This document shows, piece by piece, positions 1 to 9,410 of a stretch of DNA of 14,395 bases. Position numbers and translations under genes: made by a program. Under the pieces are notes generated by a model. It saw only the letters and a list, made by a program, of their open reading frames with translations. It was not told the origin of the DNA and searched no databases. Position 1 is the first letter of the stretch. Each line of letters begins with the position of its first letter. The stretch is taken from positions 1 to 14,395 of the forward strand of contig JAURLF010000143.1 of assembly GCA_030831375.1 (NCBI GenBank), in the 5' to 3' direction. Source of the stretch: Gaiellales bacterium. Lineage in GTDB: Bacteria > Actinomycetota > Thermoleophilia > Gaiellales > F1-60-MAGs149.

Positions 1-222
1 CTCGCCGATCTCGGCGCCGTGCGAGTAGCCGATCTGCGTCGTGAACAGCCCGGAGACGCCGTCGAGCAGCCGGTTGCCGTCCTTGTCGATGGCGTACGGG
101 CCCTCGCCCGAGACGATGACGGGCGGCGACTGGTTCTCGAAGTCGGCCATCTTCGACCAGTTCAGCCATTCGCCCTTGTGGGCATCGGCGGGGAGCTGCT
201 CGAGCGCGGTGATCGGGTTCAC
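1..222 (-). CDS. Class III (omega) aminotransferase, N-terminal fragment, runs off the left edge
   Basis: This is the first 74 codons of a pyridoxal-phosphate aminotransferase of class III (fold type I). The family moves an amino group from an omega-amine or amino acid to a keto acid in the cytoplasm. The visible part matches the family's usual N-terminus: a tryptophan-containing segment (GEWLNWSKMADF), then GEGPYAIDKDGNRLLDGVSG and GYSHG, the glycine-rich entry to the first domain. The catalytic lysine and the rest of the PLP site lie outside the window, so the substrate (for example beta-alanine, putrescine or another omega-amine) cannot be told. The start is the GTG at 222-220, chosen because a near-perfect AGGAGG lies 7 nt upstream; the reading frame is open to base 1. 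It is divergent from nei2, with 71 bp between them, and unlike most genes here it appears to have a leader. Confidence 0.85.
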   Translation of the reverse strand, partial: MNPITALEQLPADAHKGEWLNWSKMADFENQSPPVIVSGEGPYAIDKDGNRLLDGVSGLFTTQIGYSHGAEIGE

Positions 223-229
223 GGACGTT

Positions 230-235
230 CCTCCT
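230..235 (-). promoter_or_regulatory. Shine-Dalgarno site of the aminotransferase gene
   Basis: On the minus strand the sequence reads GAGGAGGAA, with the AGGAGG core 7 nt before the GTG start. It is the strongest ribosome binding site in the window and fixes the GTG as the start. A weak -10 candidate, CATACT (258 down to 253), would give a leader of roughly 25 nt, but it lacks the conserved first T and is not listed separately. Confidence 0.8.
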
Positions 236-279
236 CGTACGTGCGTGTGTGCAGTATGGCGCAGATCGCCCGCCGCCGA

Positions 280-285
280 TAGCCT
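280..285 (+). promoter_or_regulatory. -10 box (TAGCCT) of nei2, predicted leaderless
   Basis: TAGCCT fits the actinobacterial TAnnnT -10 pattern and ends 8 nt before the ATG at 294. Initiation about 7 nt downstream would place the transcript start at or within a base or two of the ATG. There is no Shine-Dalgarno sequence and no recognisable -35 element. Confidence 0.6.
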
Positions 286-293
286 GCGTGGCG

Positions 294-1100
294 ATGCCCG
301 AAGGCGACACCCTCGACGGCGTCGCGCGCCGGCTCCAGCCGCTCGTCGGCCGCGTCCCCCGGATCGCGGCGCCGCAGCCGCGCCATGCGCCGCTGCGGAT
401 CCCCGAGCGGCTCGCGGAGCGCGCGGTGGAGGCGGTCGAGGCGCGCGGCAAGCACCTGCTGATCCGCTTCGAGGGCGGCCTCGTCCTGCACAGCCACCTG
501 CGCATGTCGGGACGCTGGGAGGTCGGCCCGCCCGGCCGGCCGACGCGCCGGCCCCGCGACCGGGCGTGGCTGGTCCTCGCCACCGACGACCTCGAGGCGC
601 TGCTCTTCAACGGCCCCGTCCTCGAGCTCCTGACCCCGGCCGAGGCGCGCCTGCATCCCGCGCTCGGCCGGCTCGGCCCGGACGCCCTCGACGACGGATT
701 CGATGTCGCCGCGGCCGTGGCCCGTGCGCGCCGCGGGCCGGCCGAGCGGACGGCCGCCGACGTCTTGCTCGACCAGCGCGTCCTCGCCGGGATCGGCAAC
801 GTCTGGAAGTCGGAGGCCCTGTTCGACCGCCGCCTCGACCCGTGGGTGCGGGTCGGCGACCTCGACGACGCCGCGCTCGCCGACCTGCTCGGCCGCGCCG
901 CCGCGATGATGCGCGCGCACGTCGCGAGCGGGGCGGCGCGCCGGCCCGTCAGGGTCTACGGGCGCGCGCGGCGGCCGTGCCCCGCCTGCGGCACCGCGAT
1001 CCGCGCGCGCGCGCAGGGCGACGAGGGCCGGCGCACCTTCTGGTGCCCGGCCTGCCAGGCGCCCGCTACGCCCGCTGCGGGATCGCGCCGGTCCGGCTGA
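294..1100 (+). CDS. nei2: Endonuclease VIII-like DNA glycosylase/AP lyase (Fpg/Nei family, Nei2 type)
   Basis: This 268-residue bifunctional base-excision-repair enzyme removes oxidised bases and then nicks the abasic site. The N-terminus MPEGDT carries the catalytic Pro2 and Glu3 (Pro1/Glu2 after Met removal) and is typical of the Nei2 branch, unlike Fpg, which starts PELPEVET. Further hallmarks are Lys53 in RGKHLL, HSHLRMSG at 66-73, the helix-two-turn-helix GIGN at 166-169, and a C-terminal zinc finger with Cys229, Cys232, Cys251 and Cys254 enclosing the DNA-binding arginine region (RRTFWC). The length is normal for the family. The ATG at 294 is chosen because catalysis requires the PEG motif at the extreme N-terminus; an in-frame ATG at 249 would bury it. 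The last 11 codons lie beyond the zinc finger and overlap, antisense, the end of the FAD oxidoreductase gene. By family knowledge the substrates are mainly oxidised pyrimidines; that is not visible here. Confidence 0.93.
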   Translation: MPEGDTLDGVARRLQPLVGRVPRIAAPQPRHAPLRIPERLAERAVEAVEARGKHLLIRFEGGLVLHSHLRMSGRWEVGPPGRPTRRPRDRAWLVLATDDLEALLFNGPVLELLTPAEARLHPALGRLGPDALDDGFDVAAAVARARRGPAERTAADVLLDQRVLAGIGNVWKSEALFDRRLDPWVRVGDLDDAALADLLGRAAAMMRAHVASGAARRPVRVYGRARRPCPACGTAIRARAQGDEGRRTFWCPACQAPATPAAGSRRSG

Positions 1101-2442
1101 GCACCTGCTCGACCCGGTCGGCGGCATCGACCGCGGTGAGGGCGGCGGTCTCCATCGAGACGAAGTCGCTGACCCAGTCGCCCGCGAGGAAGATGCGGCC
1201 GCCGAGGCCCCGCTCGAGCGCCTCCTGGGCGCGCCAGCGGCCCGGCGCGGCGAACGCGCCGGCGTGCGCCCACGGCAGCACCCACGTCTCGACGACGTGC
1301 CCGCGGATCTCCGGGTAGAGGCGCTCGAGGTCGGCGAGGAACAGCGCCTCGATCTCGGCGTGGCTCTTCGCGAGCAGCGGCGTGCCGCGCGACGCGCCGC
1401 CGTAGACCATCAGCACGCTGCCCTCCTTCGGCGCGCCGCCCGCGTAGAGGGAGTTCGTGTGGTTGAAGAGCATGTTGAACGCGTAGTCCGGCGTCAGCAC
1501 GGAGTAGATGTCGTCCCACGGCATCGGGCCCGTCTCGTCGGTGCGCACGCTCAGCACCACGTGCGGGCCGAACGTGACACGGTCGAGCGCGGCCATCAGG
1601 CCCGGCGTCGCCGCGCCGGCGATGAACGGCACGAGGTCGGGGGCGGGCACGGCGCAGATGGCGGTGCGGGCGCGCACCGTCAGGCTCCCGTCGGGCCCCT
1701 CGGCCTCGACGGTCACGCCCGCCCCGTCGAAGGCGATGCGGGTCGCACGGGTGCGCAGGCGGATGTGGGCGGCGAGGTCGTCGCCCATCGCCTCCGGCAG
1801 GAGCCCCGCGCCGCCGCGCATGTTGCGGCCGAGGTCGCCGGCGTCCCAGACGTGGCCGAACAGCGCCGCCATCGCCGAGACGGAGATCTCATGCGGATCG
1901 GCGATCGTGCGGTTGCAGAGCGCCCGGAAGATCCGCTCGGTCTCGGGGTGGAGCGGCCCGAGGAAGTCCGCGAACGACTCGTCGCCGCCGTACTGCAGGA
2001 GGCGCAGGCGCACGTCGGCGGCGCTCTCGCCCGGCTGCTGCACGGCGAGGCGCATGTACTCGTCGCCGATCCGCTTGACCTTCAGCCCGGCGCGGGCGAA
2101 CGAGACGCGGGCGCGCGGCGCGAGCGGCAGCCGGAGGGGCAGCGCCTCGGGCCGCATGTCGCGGTAGACGCGGTCGCCGAGCGCGATGTTCAGCATCGAG
2201 CCCGTGATCGGCAGCACCTCGAGCCCGTACGCGGACACCATCCCGCCGACGGTGGACTCGGGCGGCGGGAACATGTGCGCGCCGACCGACATCGCGAGGT
2301 TCCCGCGCTGGCGCGACCAGATCCGGCCGCCGACGCGGTCGGAGGCCTCGAGCACGAGCGGGTCGTGGCGGCGCAGCCGCCGCGCGGCGGTCATGCCGGC
2401 GATCCCGGCCCCGATGATGACGACGTCGCGCTCCTCGACCAT
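1066..2442 (-). CDS. FAD-dependent oxidoreductase, amine-oxidase / protoporphyrinogen-oxidase-like family
   Basis: This is a 458-residue soluble flavoprotein. The Rossmann dinucleotide fold is at the N-terminus: GAGIAG at 11-16, the ribose-binding Glu32 in LEASDRVGGR, and the GGR at 38-40. The C-terminus carries the second FAD motif, GGRIFLAGDWVSD near 414-426, followed by SMETAALTAVDAA, the equivalent of the usual GS(M/V)EGA region that closes over the flavin. The length and order match the monoamine oxidase / PPO / phytoene-desaturase-like superfamily. The substrate cannot be read from sequence, and no haem-pathway genes are nearby, so hemY is not assigned. The ATG at 2442 follows a GGAGGGAG Shine-Dalgarno sequence. 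The gene is divergent from the MFS exporter (60 bp), and its 3' end overlaps nei2 by 35 bp on the opposite strand. Neither neighbour clarifies its role. Confidence 0.85.
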   Translation of the reverse strand: MVEERDVVIIGAGIAGMTAARRLRRHDPLVLEASDRVGGRIWSRQRGNLAMSVGAHMFPPPESTVGGMVSAYGLEVLPITGSMLNIALGDRVYRDMRPEALPLRLPLAPRARVSFARAGLKVKRIGDEYMRLAVQQPGESAADVRLRLLQYGGDESFADFLGPLHPETERIFRALCNRTIADPHEISVSAMAALFGHVWDAGDLGRNMRGGAGLLPEAMGDDLAAHIRLRTRATRIAFDGAGVTVEAEGPDGSLTVRARTAICAVPAPDLVPFIAGAATPGLMAALDRVTFGPHVVLSVRTDETGPMPWDDIYSVLTPDYAFNMLFNHTNSLYAGGAPKEGSVLMVYGGASRGTPLLAKSHAEIEALFLADLERLYPEIRGHVVETWVLPWAHAGAFAAPGRWRAQEALERGLGGRIFLAGDWVSDFVSMETAALTAVDAADRVEQVLSRTGAIPQRA

Positions 2443-2446
2443 GCGG

Positions 2447-2454
2447 CTCCCTCC
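2447..2454 (-). promoter_or_regulatory. Shine-Dalgarno site of the FAD oxidoreductase gene
   Basis: The minus strand reads GGAGGGAG, with the GGAGG core 7 nt before the ATG. It confirms the start at 2442. If the -10 box at 2466-2461 is used, the transcript would begin almost exactly at this site, giving a very short leader of about 12 nt. Confidence 0.75.
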
Positions 2455-2460
2455 GCGCGC

Positions 2461-2466
2461 AGAATA
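2461..2466 (-). promoter_or_regulatory. -10 box (TATTCT) of the FAD oxidoreductase gene
   Basis: TATTCT on the minus strand fits TAnnnT and is the most AT-rich hexamer in this 60-bp divergent region. It lies 18 nt before the ATG. No clear -35 element is visible. The divergent MFS -10 box starts 24 bp away on the other strand. Confidence 0.5.
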
Positions 2467-2490
2467 CGCCGTCGCGGGCGGCCGCGCCGG

Positions 2491-2496
2491 TACGGT
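2491..2496 (+). promoter_or_regulatory. -10 box (TACGGT) of the MFS exporter gene, predicted leaderless
   Basis: TACGGT fits TAnnnT and ends 6 nt before the ATG at 2503. There is no Shine-Dalgarno sequence in the gap (GCCCGC). It has the same geometry as the nei2, lgt, parE, dsbA-like and MATE promoters in this window. Confidence 0.55.
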
Positions 2497-2502
2497 GCCC
2501 GC

Positions 2503-3915
2503 ATGAGCGCCGCCGCGGCCGAACGCCGCATCCTGCTCGCCACGCTGCTGGCCACCGGGTCGATCTTCATCGACATCTCGGTGGTCAACGTCGTGCTGCC
2601 CGACCTGCGCTCCGACCTCGGCACGACGCTGGCCGAGGAGCAGTGGATCGTGAACGCCTACCTGGTCACCATGACCGCCTTCGTGCTGCCGAGCGGCGTC
2701 CTCGGCGACGTGCACGGGCACCGGCGCCTGTTGCGCGCCGGCCTCGCGCTGTTCGCCATCGCCACCCTGCTCGTCGGGCTCGCCCCCACGCCGCTGCTCG
2801 AGATCGCGGCGCGCGCCCTACAGGGCGTCGCCGCCGCCCTGATGACGCCCGCGTCGGTGGCGATCCTGCGCACCGCGATCGCGCCGGAGCGGCAGGCCCG
2901 CGCGGTCGGCGTGTGGGCGACGGGCACCAGCATCTCCGCGGCGCTCGGCCCCGTCGTCGGCGGCGTCGTCGGCGGCGCGCTCGGCTGGCGCTGGGCCTTC
3001 CTGGTGGTGCTGCCGGCGGTCGTGGCGGCATTCTGGTTCGCGCGCGCCGTCCCCGACAACGAGCCGCTCGAGCGGCGCACCGATCTCGTCGGCGGCGCCC
3101 TCGCCGCGCTCGCGATCGCCGGCGTCGTCGCGGGGCTGATCGAGTGGCCGGTGCGCGGCATCGCCGATCCGCTGGTGCTCGCGCTGCTCGCCGTCGGCGC
3201 CGCCCTCGGCGCGGCGTTCGCCTGGCACGAGCGGCGCTTCCCCGACCCGATGCTGCCCGTGCGCGCCATCCGCGATCGGGCCCTGAACCGCGTCCACGTG
3301 TTCACGATCCTGGCCTGGTCGACGCCGATCACGGCGATGCTCCTGATCTCGATCCGCCTGCAGACCGCGGGCGGGCTCGGCCCGACCGCCACCGGCTTCG
3401 CGCTGCTGCCGATGAGCCTCGTGATCGCCCTGCTCTCGAAGCGACTGACCGAGCGCGCCGCGCAGGGCCGGATGCTGCTCTACCTGCGAGCCGGCCCGCT
3501 GGTAACGGCCGGCGGCACCCTCGTCGCCCTCGCGATCGCGCCGGGACGGCTCTGGGTCGCCGTCATCGCGACGCTCCTGATGGGCCTCGGCATGGCACTG
3601 TTGGCCGGGCCCGTCACGCACGCCGTGCTGCAGCTGTCACCGCGCGGCGACGAGGGCATGCAGTCGGCGATCAACCTCGCCGCGGCCCGCTTCGGCACGC
3701 TCCTCGCCGTCGCCCTGATCGGCATCGCCGCCGCAGTCGGCTGGGGGCTCGCCGGCGGCGGCGCGGCGCCCGCGAACCCGCTCGAGGCGCTCGGCGCGCC
3801 CGCCGACGGCGCCTACCGTGCGGCGCTCGCGATGACGGCGCTGTTCGCGCTCGCCGCGGTGCCGTTCGCGACGGCGGCTACGCGGCGCGCCGCAGCCGCA
3901 CGAGCGACTGGATGA
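2503..3915 (+). CDS. MFS multidrug exporter, DHA2 (EmrB/QacA-like, 14-TMS) family
   Basis: This 470-residue polytopic inner-membrane protein is probably a proton-coupled exporter of drugs or metabolites. DHA2 hallmarks are in order: motif D1 in TM1 (Asp24 in FIDISVVNVVLP), motif A between TM2 and TM3 (GVLGDVHGHRRL, 65-76), and motif C in TM5 (GTSISAALGPVVGG, 141-154) followed by WRWAFLVVLP. Hydrophobic segments continue to the C-terminus, consistent with about 14 helices. The ATG at 2503 is chosen because the D1 motif then sits about 20 residues in, and a TACGGT -10 box lies 6 nt before it; the long upstream open frame is only antisense shadow of the oxidoreductase. The last 38 bp overlap lgt on the opposite strand. 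The substrate is unknown, and no adjacent TetR- or MarR-type regulator is present. Confidence 0.88.
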   Translation: MSAAAAERRILLATLLATGSIFIDISVVNVVLPDLRSDLGTTLAEEQWIVNAYLVTMTAFVLPSGVLGDVHGHRRLLRAGLALFAIATLLVGLAPTPLLEIAARALQGVAAALMTPASVAILRTAIAPERQARAVGVWATGTSISAALGPVVGGVVGGALGWRWAFLVVLPAVVAAFWFARAVPDNEPLERRTDLVGGALAALAIAGVVAGLIEWPVRGIADPLVLALLAVGAALGAAFAWHERRFPDPMLPVRAIRDRALNRVHVFTILAWSTPITAMLLISIRLQTAGGLGPTATGFALLPMSLVIALLSKRLTERAAQGRMLLYLRAGPLVTAGGTLVALAIAPGRLWVAVIATLLMGLGMALLAGPVTHAVLQLSPRGDEGMQSAINLAAARFGTLLAVALIGIAAAVGWGLAGGGAAPANPLEALGAPADGAYRAALAMTALFALAAVPFATAATRRAAAARATG

Positions 3916-4687
3916 GGTAGGCCGTCGCGAGGACGAGCACGACCGCGAACAGCCACGTGTTGACGCGCTCGCCCGCGATGATCGTCGCCGGGTCGGTCCG
4001 CATCGACTCCCACCACAGCCGCCCGACGCTGTAGAGCGCGAGGTACGCGGCGAAGATCGTGCCGGCCCGCGCCCGGTCCCACAGGCGCGGGATCACGACC
4101 AGCATCAGGAGCGCGAAGACGCCGAGGTTCCAGAGCGACTCGTAGAGGAAGGTCGGCGCGAACGTGGCCACGTCGGCGTAGCGCTCGGGGCGGTAGCGCG
4201 GGTCGACCTCGAGCGCCCACGGCAGCGTGCTGGGCCCGCCGAACAGCTCCTGGTTGAAGTAGTTGCCCCAGCGGCCCAGGGCCTGGGCGAGGATCAGGCC
4301 GGGCGCGACGCAGTCGAACACGCCGAGCGCCGGGTGGCCGGCGCGACGCGCGCCGATCCACGCGCCGATCGCGCCGCCGATGATCACGCCGGGCAGGCCG
4401 AGGCCGCCCTCCTGGATCATCGGGATCCGGCCGAGGTCGTCCTCGAAGCGGTGCCAGTCGGTGATGACGTGGTAGAGGCGCGCGCCGATGATCCCGGCGG
4501 GCACGCACCAGATCGCGATCGTGTAGACGCCCTCGGGGTCCCAGCCGCGGCGGCGGAACTCGCGCCGCCCGATCCAGATCGCGAGGCCGATCCCGATCGC
4601 GATCAGAAGGCCGTACCAGCGCAGCGCGAACGGGCCGGCCTCGAACACGATCGGGCCGGGCGAGGCGGGGAGGAAGGCGAGCGGCAC
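3878..4687 (-). CDS. lgt: Prolipoprotein diacylglyceryl transferase Lgt
   Basis: This 269-residue integral membrane enzyme carries out the first step of lipoprotein maturation: it transfers diacylglycerol from phosphatidylglycerol to the lipobox cysteine. The Lgt signature is clear: GRWGNYFNQELFGGPS at 138-153 (Arg139, Asn142, Asn145, Glu147), FLYESLWNL at 180-188, ARLYHVITDW at 69-78, and the C-terminal GRLWWESMRTDP with Arg223, Glu227 and Arg230. About seven hydrophobic segments fit the known topology. In the GGLGLPG motif at 94-100 the residue corresponding to the catalytically important E. coli His103 is Pro; other actinobacteria often carry Trp there. The length is slightly below the E. 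coli enzyme (291). The GTG at 4687 is 6 nt after a TACCCT -10 box. The 3' end overlaps the MFS gene antisense; the 5' end is divergent from parE (65 bp). Confidence 0.95.
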   Translation of the reverse strand: MPLAFLPASPGPIVFEAGPFALRWYGLLIAIGIGLAIWIGRREFRRRGWDPEGVYTIAIWCVPAGIIGARLYHVITDWHRFEDDLGRIPMIQEGGLGLPGVIIGGAIGAWIGARRAGHPALGVFDCVAPGLILAQALGRWGNYFNQELFGGPSTLPWALEVDPRYRPERYADVATFAPTFLYESLWNLGVFALLMLVVIPRLWDRARAGTIFAAYLALYSVGRLWWESMRTDPATIIAGERVNTWLFAVVLVLATAYLIQSLVRLRRAA

Positions 4688-4693
4688 GGCCGC

Positions 4694-4699
4694 AGGGTA
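4694..4699 (-). promoter_or_regulatory. -10 box (TACCCT) of lgt, predicted leaderless
   Basis: The minus strand reads TACCCT, then GCGGCC (6 nt), then the GTG start of lgt at 4687. There is no Shine-Dalgarno sequence. The same hexamer and the same spacing occur before the MATE gene at 10298-10303. Confidence 0.6.
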
Positions 4700-4716
4700 G
4701 CCGCGCCGGGGCCGCC

Positions 4717-4735
4717 ACGGGGCCCGGAACCCCGT
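4717..4735. promoter_or_regulatory. Inverted repeat ACGGGG-N7-CCCCGT in the lgt/parE promoter region, possible operator
   Basis: This is a perfect 6-bp inverted repeat with a 7-bp spacer, in the middle of the 65-bp divergent region. It ends 4 bp before the parE -10 box, so it covers where a -35 element would lie, and it sits 17 bp upstream of the lgt -10 box. It could bind a dimeric regulator of one or both genes or form a small hairpin. GC-rich sequence makes such repeats by chance, so this is only a candidate. Confidence 0.3.
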
Positions 4736-4739
4736 CGCC

Positions 4740-4745
4740 TAGGCT
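4740..4745 (+). promoter_or_regulatory. -10 box (TAGGCT) of the parE-parC operon, predicted leaderless
   Basis: TAGGCT ends 7 nt before the ATG of parE, with no Shine-Dalgarno sequence in between. The identical hexamer precedes the DsbA-like gene at 10289-10284. No -35 consensus is visible; an inverted repeat lies in that position. Confidence 0.6.
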
Positions 4746-4752
4746 GCGGCGC

Positions 4753-6701
4753 ATGGCCGAGAAGCGCTACAGCGCCGCCGACATCCGGGTCCTCGAGGGG
4801 CTCGAGCCGGTCCGCGTCAGGCCCGGCATGTACGTCGGCGGGACGAACACGCGCGCGCTGCACCACCTGCTCTGGGAGGTCGTCGACAACGCCGTGGACG
4901 AGGCGCTCGCGGGCCGCTGCTCGACGATCCGCGTCGAGCTGACGGACGACGAGGTCGTGACCGTGACGGACGACGGGCGCGGGATCCCGGTCGACGTCCA
5001 CCCCGAGCAGAAGGTGTCCGCGCTCGAGCTCGTCTTCACGAAGCTGCACGCCGGCGGCAAGTTCGGCGACGGCGGCTACAAGGTCTCCGGCGGTCTGCAC
5101 GGCGTCGGCGCGTCGGTCACGAACGCGCTGTCCGACTGGCTCGAGGTCGAGGTCCGCCGCGACAAGCGCCTGTGGACGCAGCGCTACCGCCGCGGCGTGC
5201 CCGACGGCCCGGTCGAGGACGTGCGCGCGCTCGAGAAGGGCGAGGGCACCGGCACGCGCGTGCGCTTCACGCCGGACCGCACGATCTTCGACAAGAACGC
5301 GCACTTCTCGGCGACCACGGTGCAGCAGCGCCTGCGCGAGAAGTCGTTCCTCGTCCGCGGCCTCACCTTCGAGCTCGTCGGCCCGGACGGCGCGGAGCAC
5401 GTCTACCGCTCCGAAGAGGGCCTCGCCGACTACGTGCGCGAGCTCAACGAGAGCCGCGAGCCCGCGCACCCCGGCGTCGTCTCCCTGACGGGCGAGGCGG
5501 CCGGCATCCCGATCGAGATCGCGCTGCAGTGGACGAACGCCGCCGAGGACCGCCTGTACGGCTTCTGCAACGTCGTCAACACCGTCGACGGCGGCACGCA
5601 CGTGTCGGGGCTCCGCCGCGCACTGACGCGCGTGCTCAACCAAGCCGCCTACGACGCGGGCCGGCTGAAGAAGGACAAGGGCGAGTCGCTCGACGCCAAG
5701 GACGTCGCGGACGGCCTCACCGGCGCCGTCTCCGTGATGCTCGAGGACCCCCAGTTCGAGGGCCAGACGAAGGGGCGCCTGAACAACCAGGAGGCGCAGG
5801 CCGCCGTCGCCGCCTTCGCGGCCCAGGCGCTCGGCGACTGGCTCGCCGACAAGCGCCACGCGGACGACGCCAAGCGCATCCTCGACCGCGTGCTGCTGGC
5901 CCGCGACGTGCGCCTCGCGAAGGCGAAGATCTCGAAGAAGCTGCGCAACGCGGCGACGTCGATCATGAGCGACTCGAACCTGCCGGGGAAGCTCGCCGAC
6001 ACCATCGACAACCCCGCGATCCCGCCGTCCGAGCGCGAGATCTTCATCGTCGAGGGCGACTCCGCCGGCGGCAGCGCCAAGCAGGCGCGCGACAACGCGA
6101 CGCAGGCGATCCTGCCGATCCGCGGGAAGATCCTCAACGTCCTCGGCGCCAAGAACGGCAAGGCGTTCGACAACACCGAGGTCGACTCGATCCTCGTCGC
6201 GCTCGGCGGCCGCAAGGACGTGATCGGCTCCGCGCTGGTGGCCACCCTCGACGAGGCCCAGCTGCGCTACGGGAAGGTCGTGATCACGGCCGATGCGGAC
6301 GCCGACGGCGCGCACATCGCGAACCTGCTCCTGACCCTCTTCCACGAGCTCTTCCCCGCGCTCCTCAAGGGCGGGCGCGTGTTCCTCGCCCGGCCGCCGC
6401 TCTTCCGCGTCGCGCTGAAGGACGGCAGCGCCGTCTACGTGCACGACGATGCCGAGCTGAAGGCGGCGCTCAAGCAGCACAAGCGCACGGGCGAGCACGT
6501 GACGCGCTTCAAGGGCCTCGGCGAGATGAACCCCGAGCAGCTGCGCGAGACGGTCTTCGACCCGGCCACGCGGCGGCTCCTGCAGGTCTCGATGGAGGAC
6601 GCGACGGAGGCGGCGAAGACGATCGAGCTGGTGATGGGCTCGAACCCGGCCCCGCGCCGCGCCTGGCTCGAGGAGTCGGCGGGCGACGCCGAGGTGCTCG
6701 T

Positions 6702-6705
<4 letters not shown>
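4753..6705 (+). CDS. parE: Type IIA DNA topoisomerase B subunit (topoisomerase IV ParE-like; second GyrB paralogue)
   Basis: This 650-residue ATPase subunit works with the A subunit encoded next to it. The GHKL ATP site is intact: catalytic Glu42 and Asn46 (EVVDN), DDGRGIP at 73-79, GGLHGVG at 113-119, and the transducer QTK loop with Gln338 and Lys340. The TOPRIM domain has EGDSAGG with Glu434 and the metal-binding DADADG with Asp514, Asp516 and Asp518; RGKILN and RFKGLGEMNPEQL follow. The length is typical of actinobacterial GyrB/ParE without insertions. It is called ParE because it sits far from any dnaA/recF context and is paired with an A subunit lacking a canonical GyrA box; GyrB cannot be excluded from this subunit alone. 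Variations from the usual GyrB are QTKGRLNN for QTKTKLGN and DADADG for DADVDG. The ATG at 4753 follows a TAGGCT box. Translation of parC starts within its stop codon. Confidence 0.88.
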
Positions 6706-9407
<2,702 letters not shown>

Positions 9408-9410
9408 CCC

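Noticed and set aside
249..293. An earlier ATG for nei2 at 249
   Set aside because: Fpg/Nei catalysis needs the N-terminal proline exposed directly after Met removal; MPEGDT at 294 provides it.
1001..1014. A run of alternating GC inside nei2
   Set aside because: It encodes part of the zinc-finger loop (Arg-Ala repeats) and is expected in coding sequence this GC-rich; there is no sign of a repeat element.
2478..2485. The 8-bp palindrome GCGGCCGC in the oxidoreductase/MFS divergent region
   Set aside because: It does not extend beyond 8 bp and such G/C-only palindromes are expected by chance in this base composition.
1264..2502. A long N-terminal extension of the MFS frame
   Set aside because: It lies entirely within the promoter region and antisense of the FAD oxidoreductase gene, is low-complexity, and would put 413 residues before TM1. 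The ATG at 2503 gives a normal exporter N-terminus.
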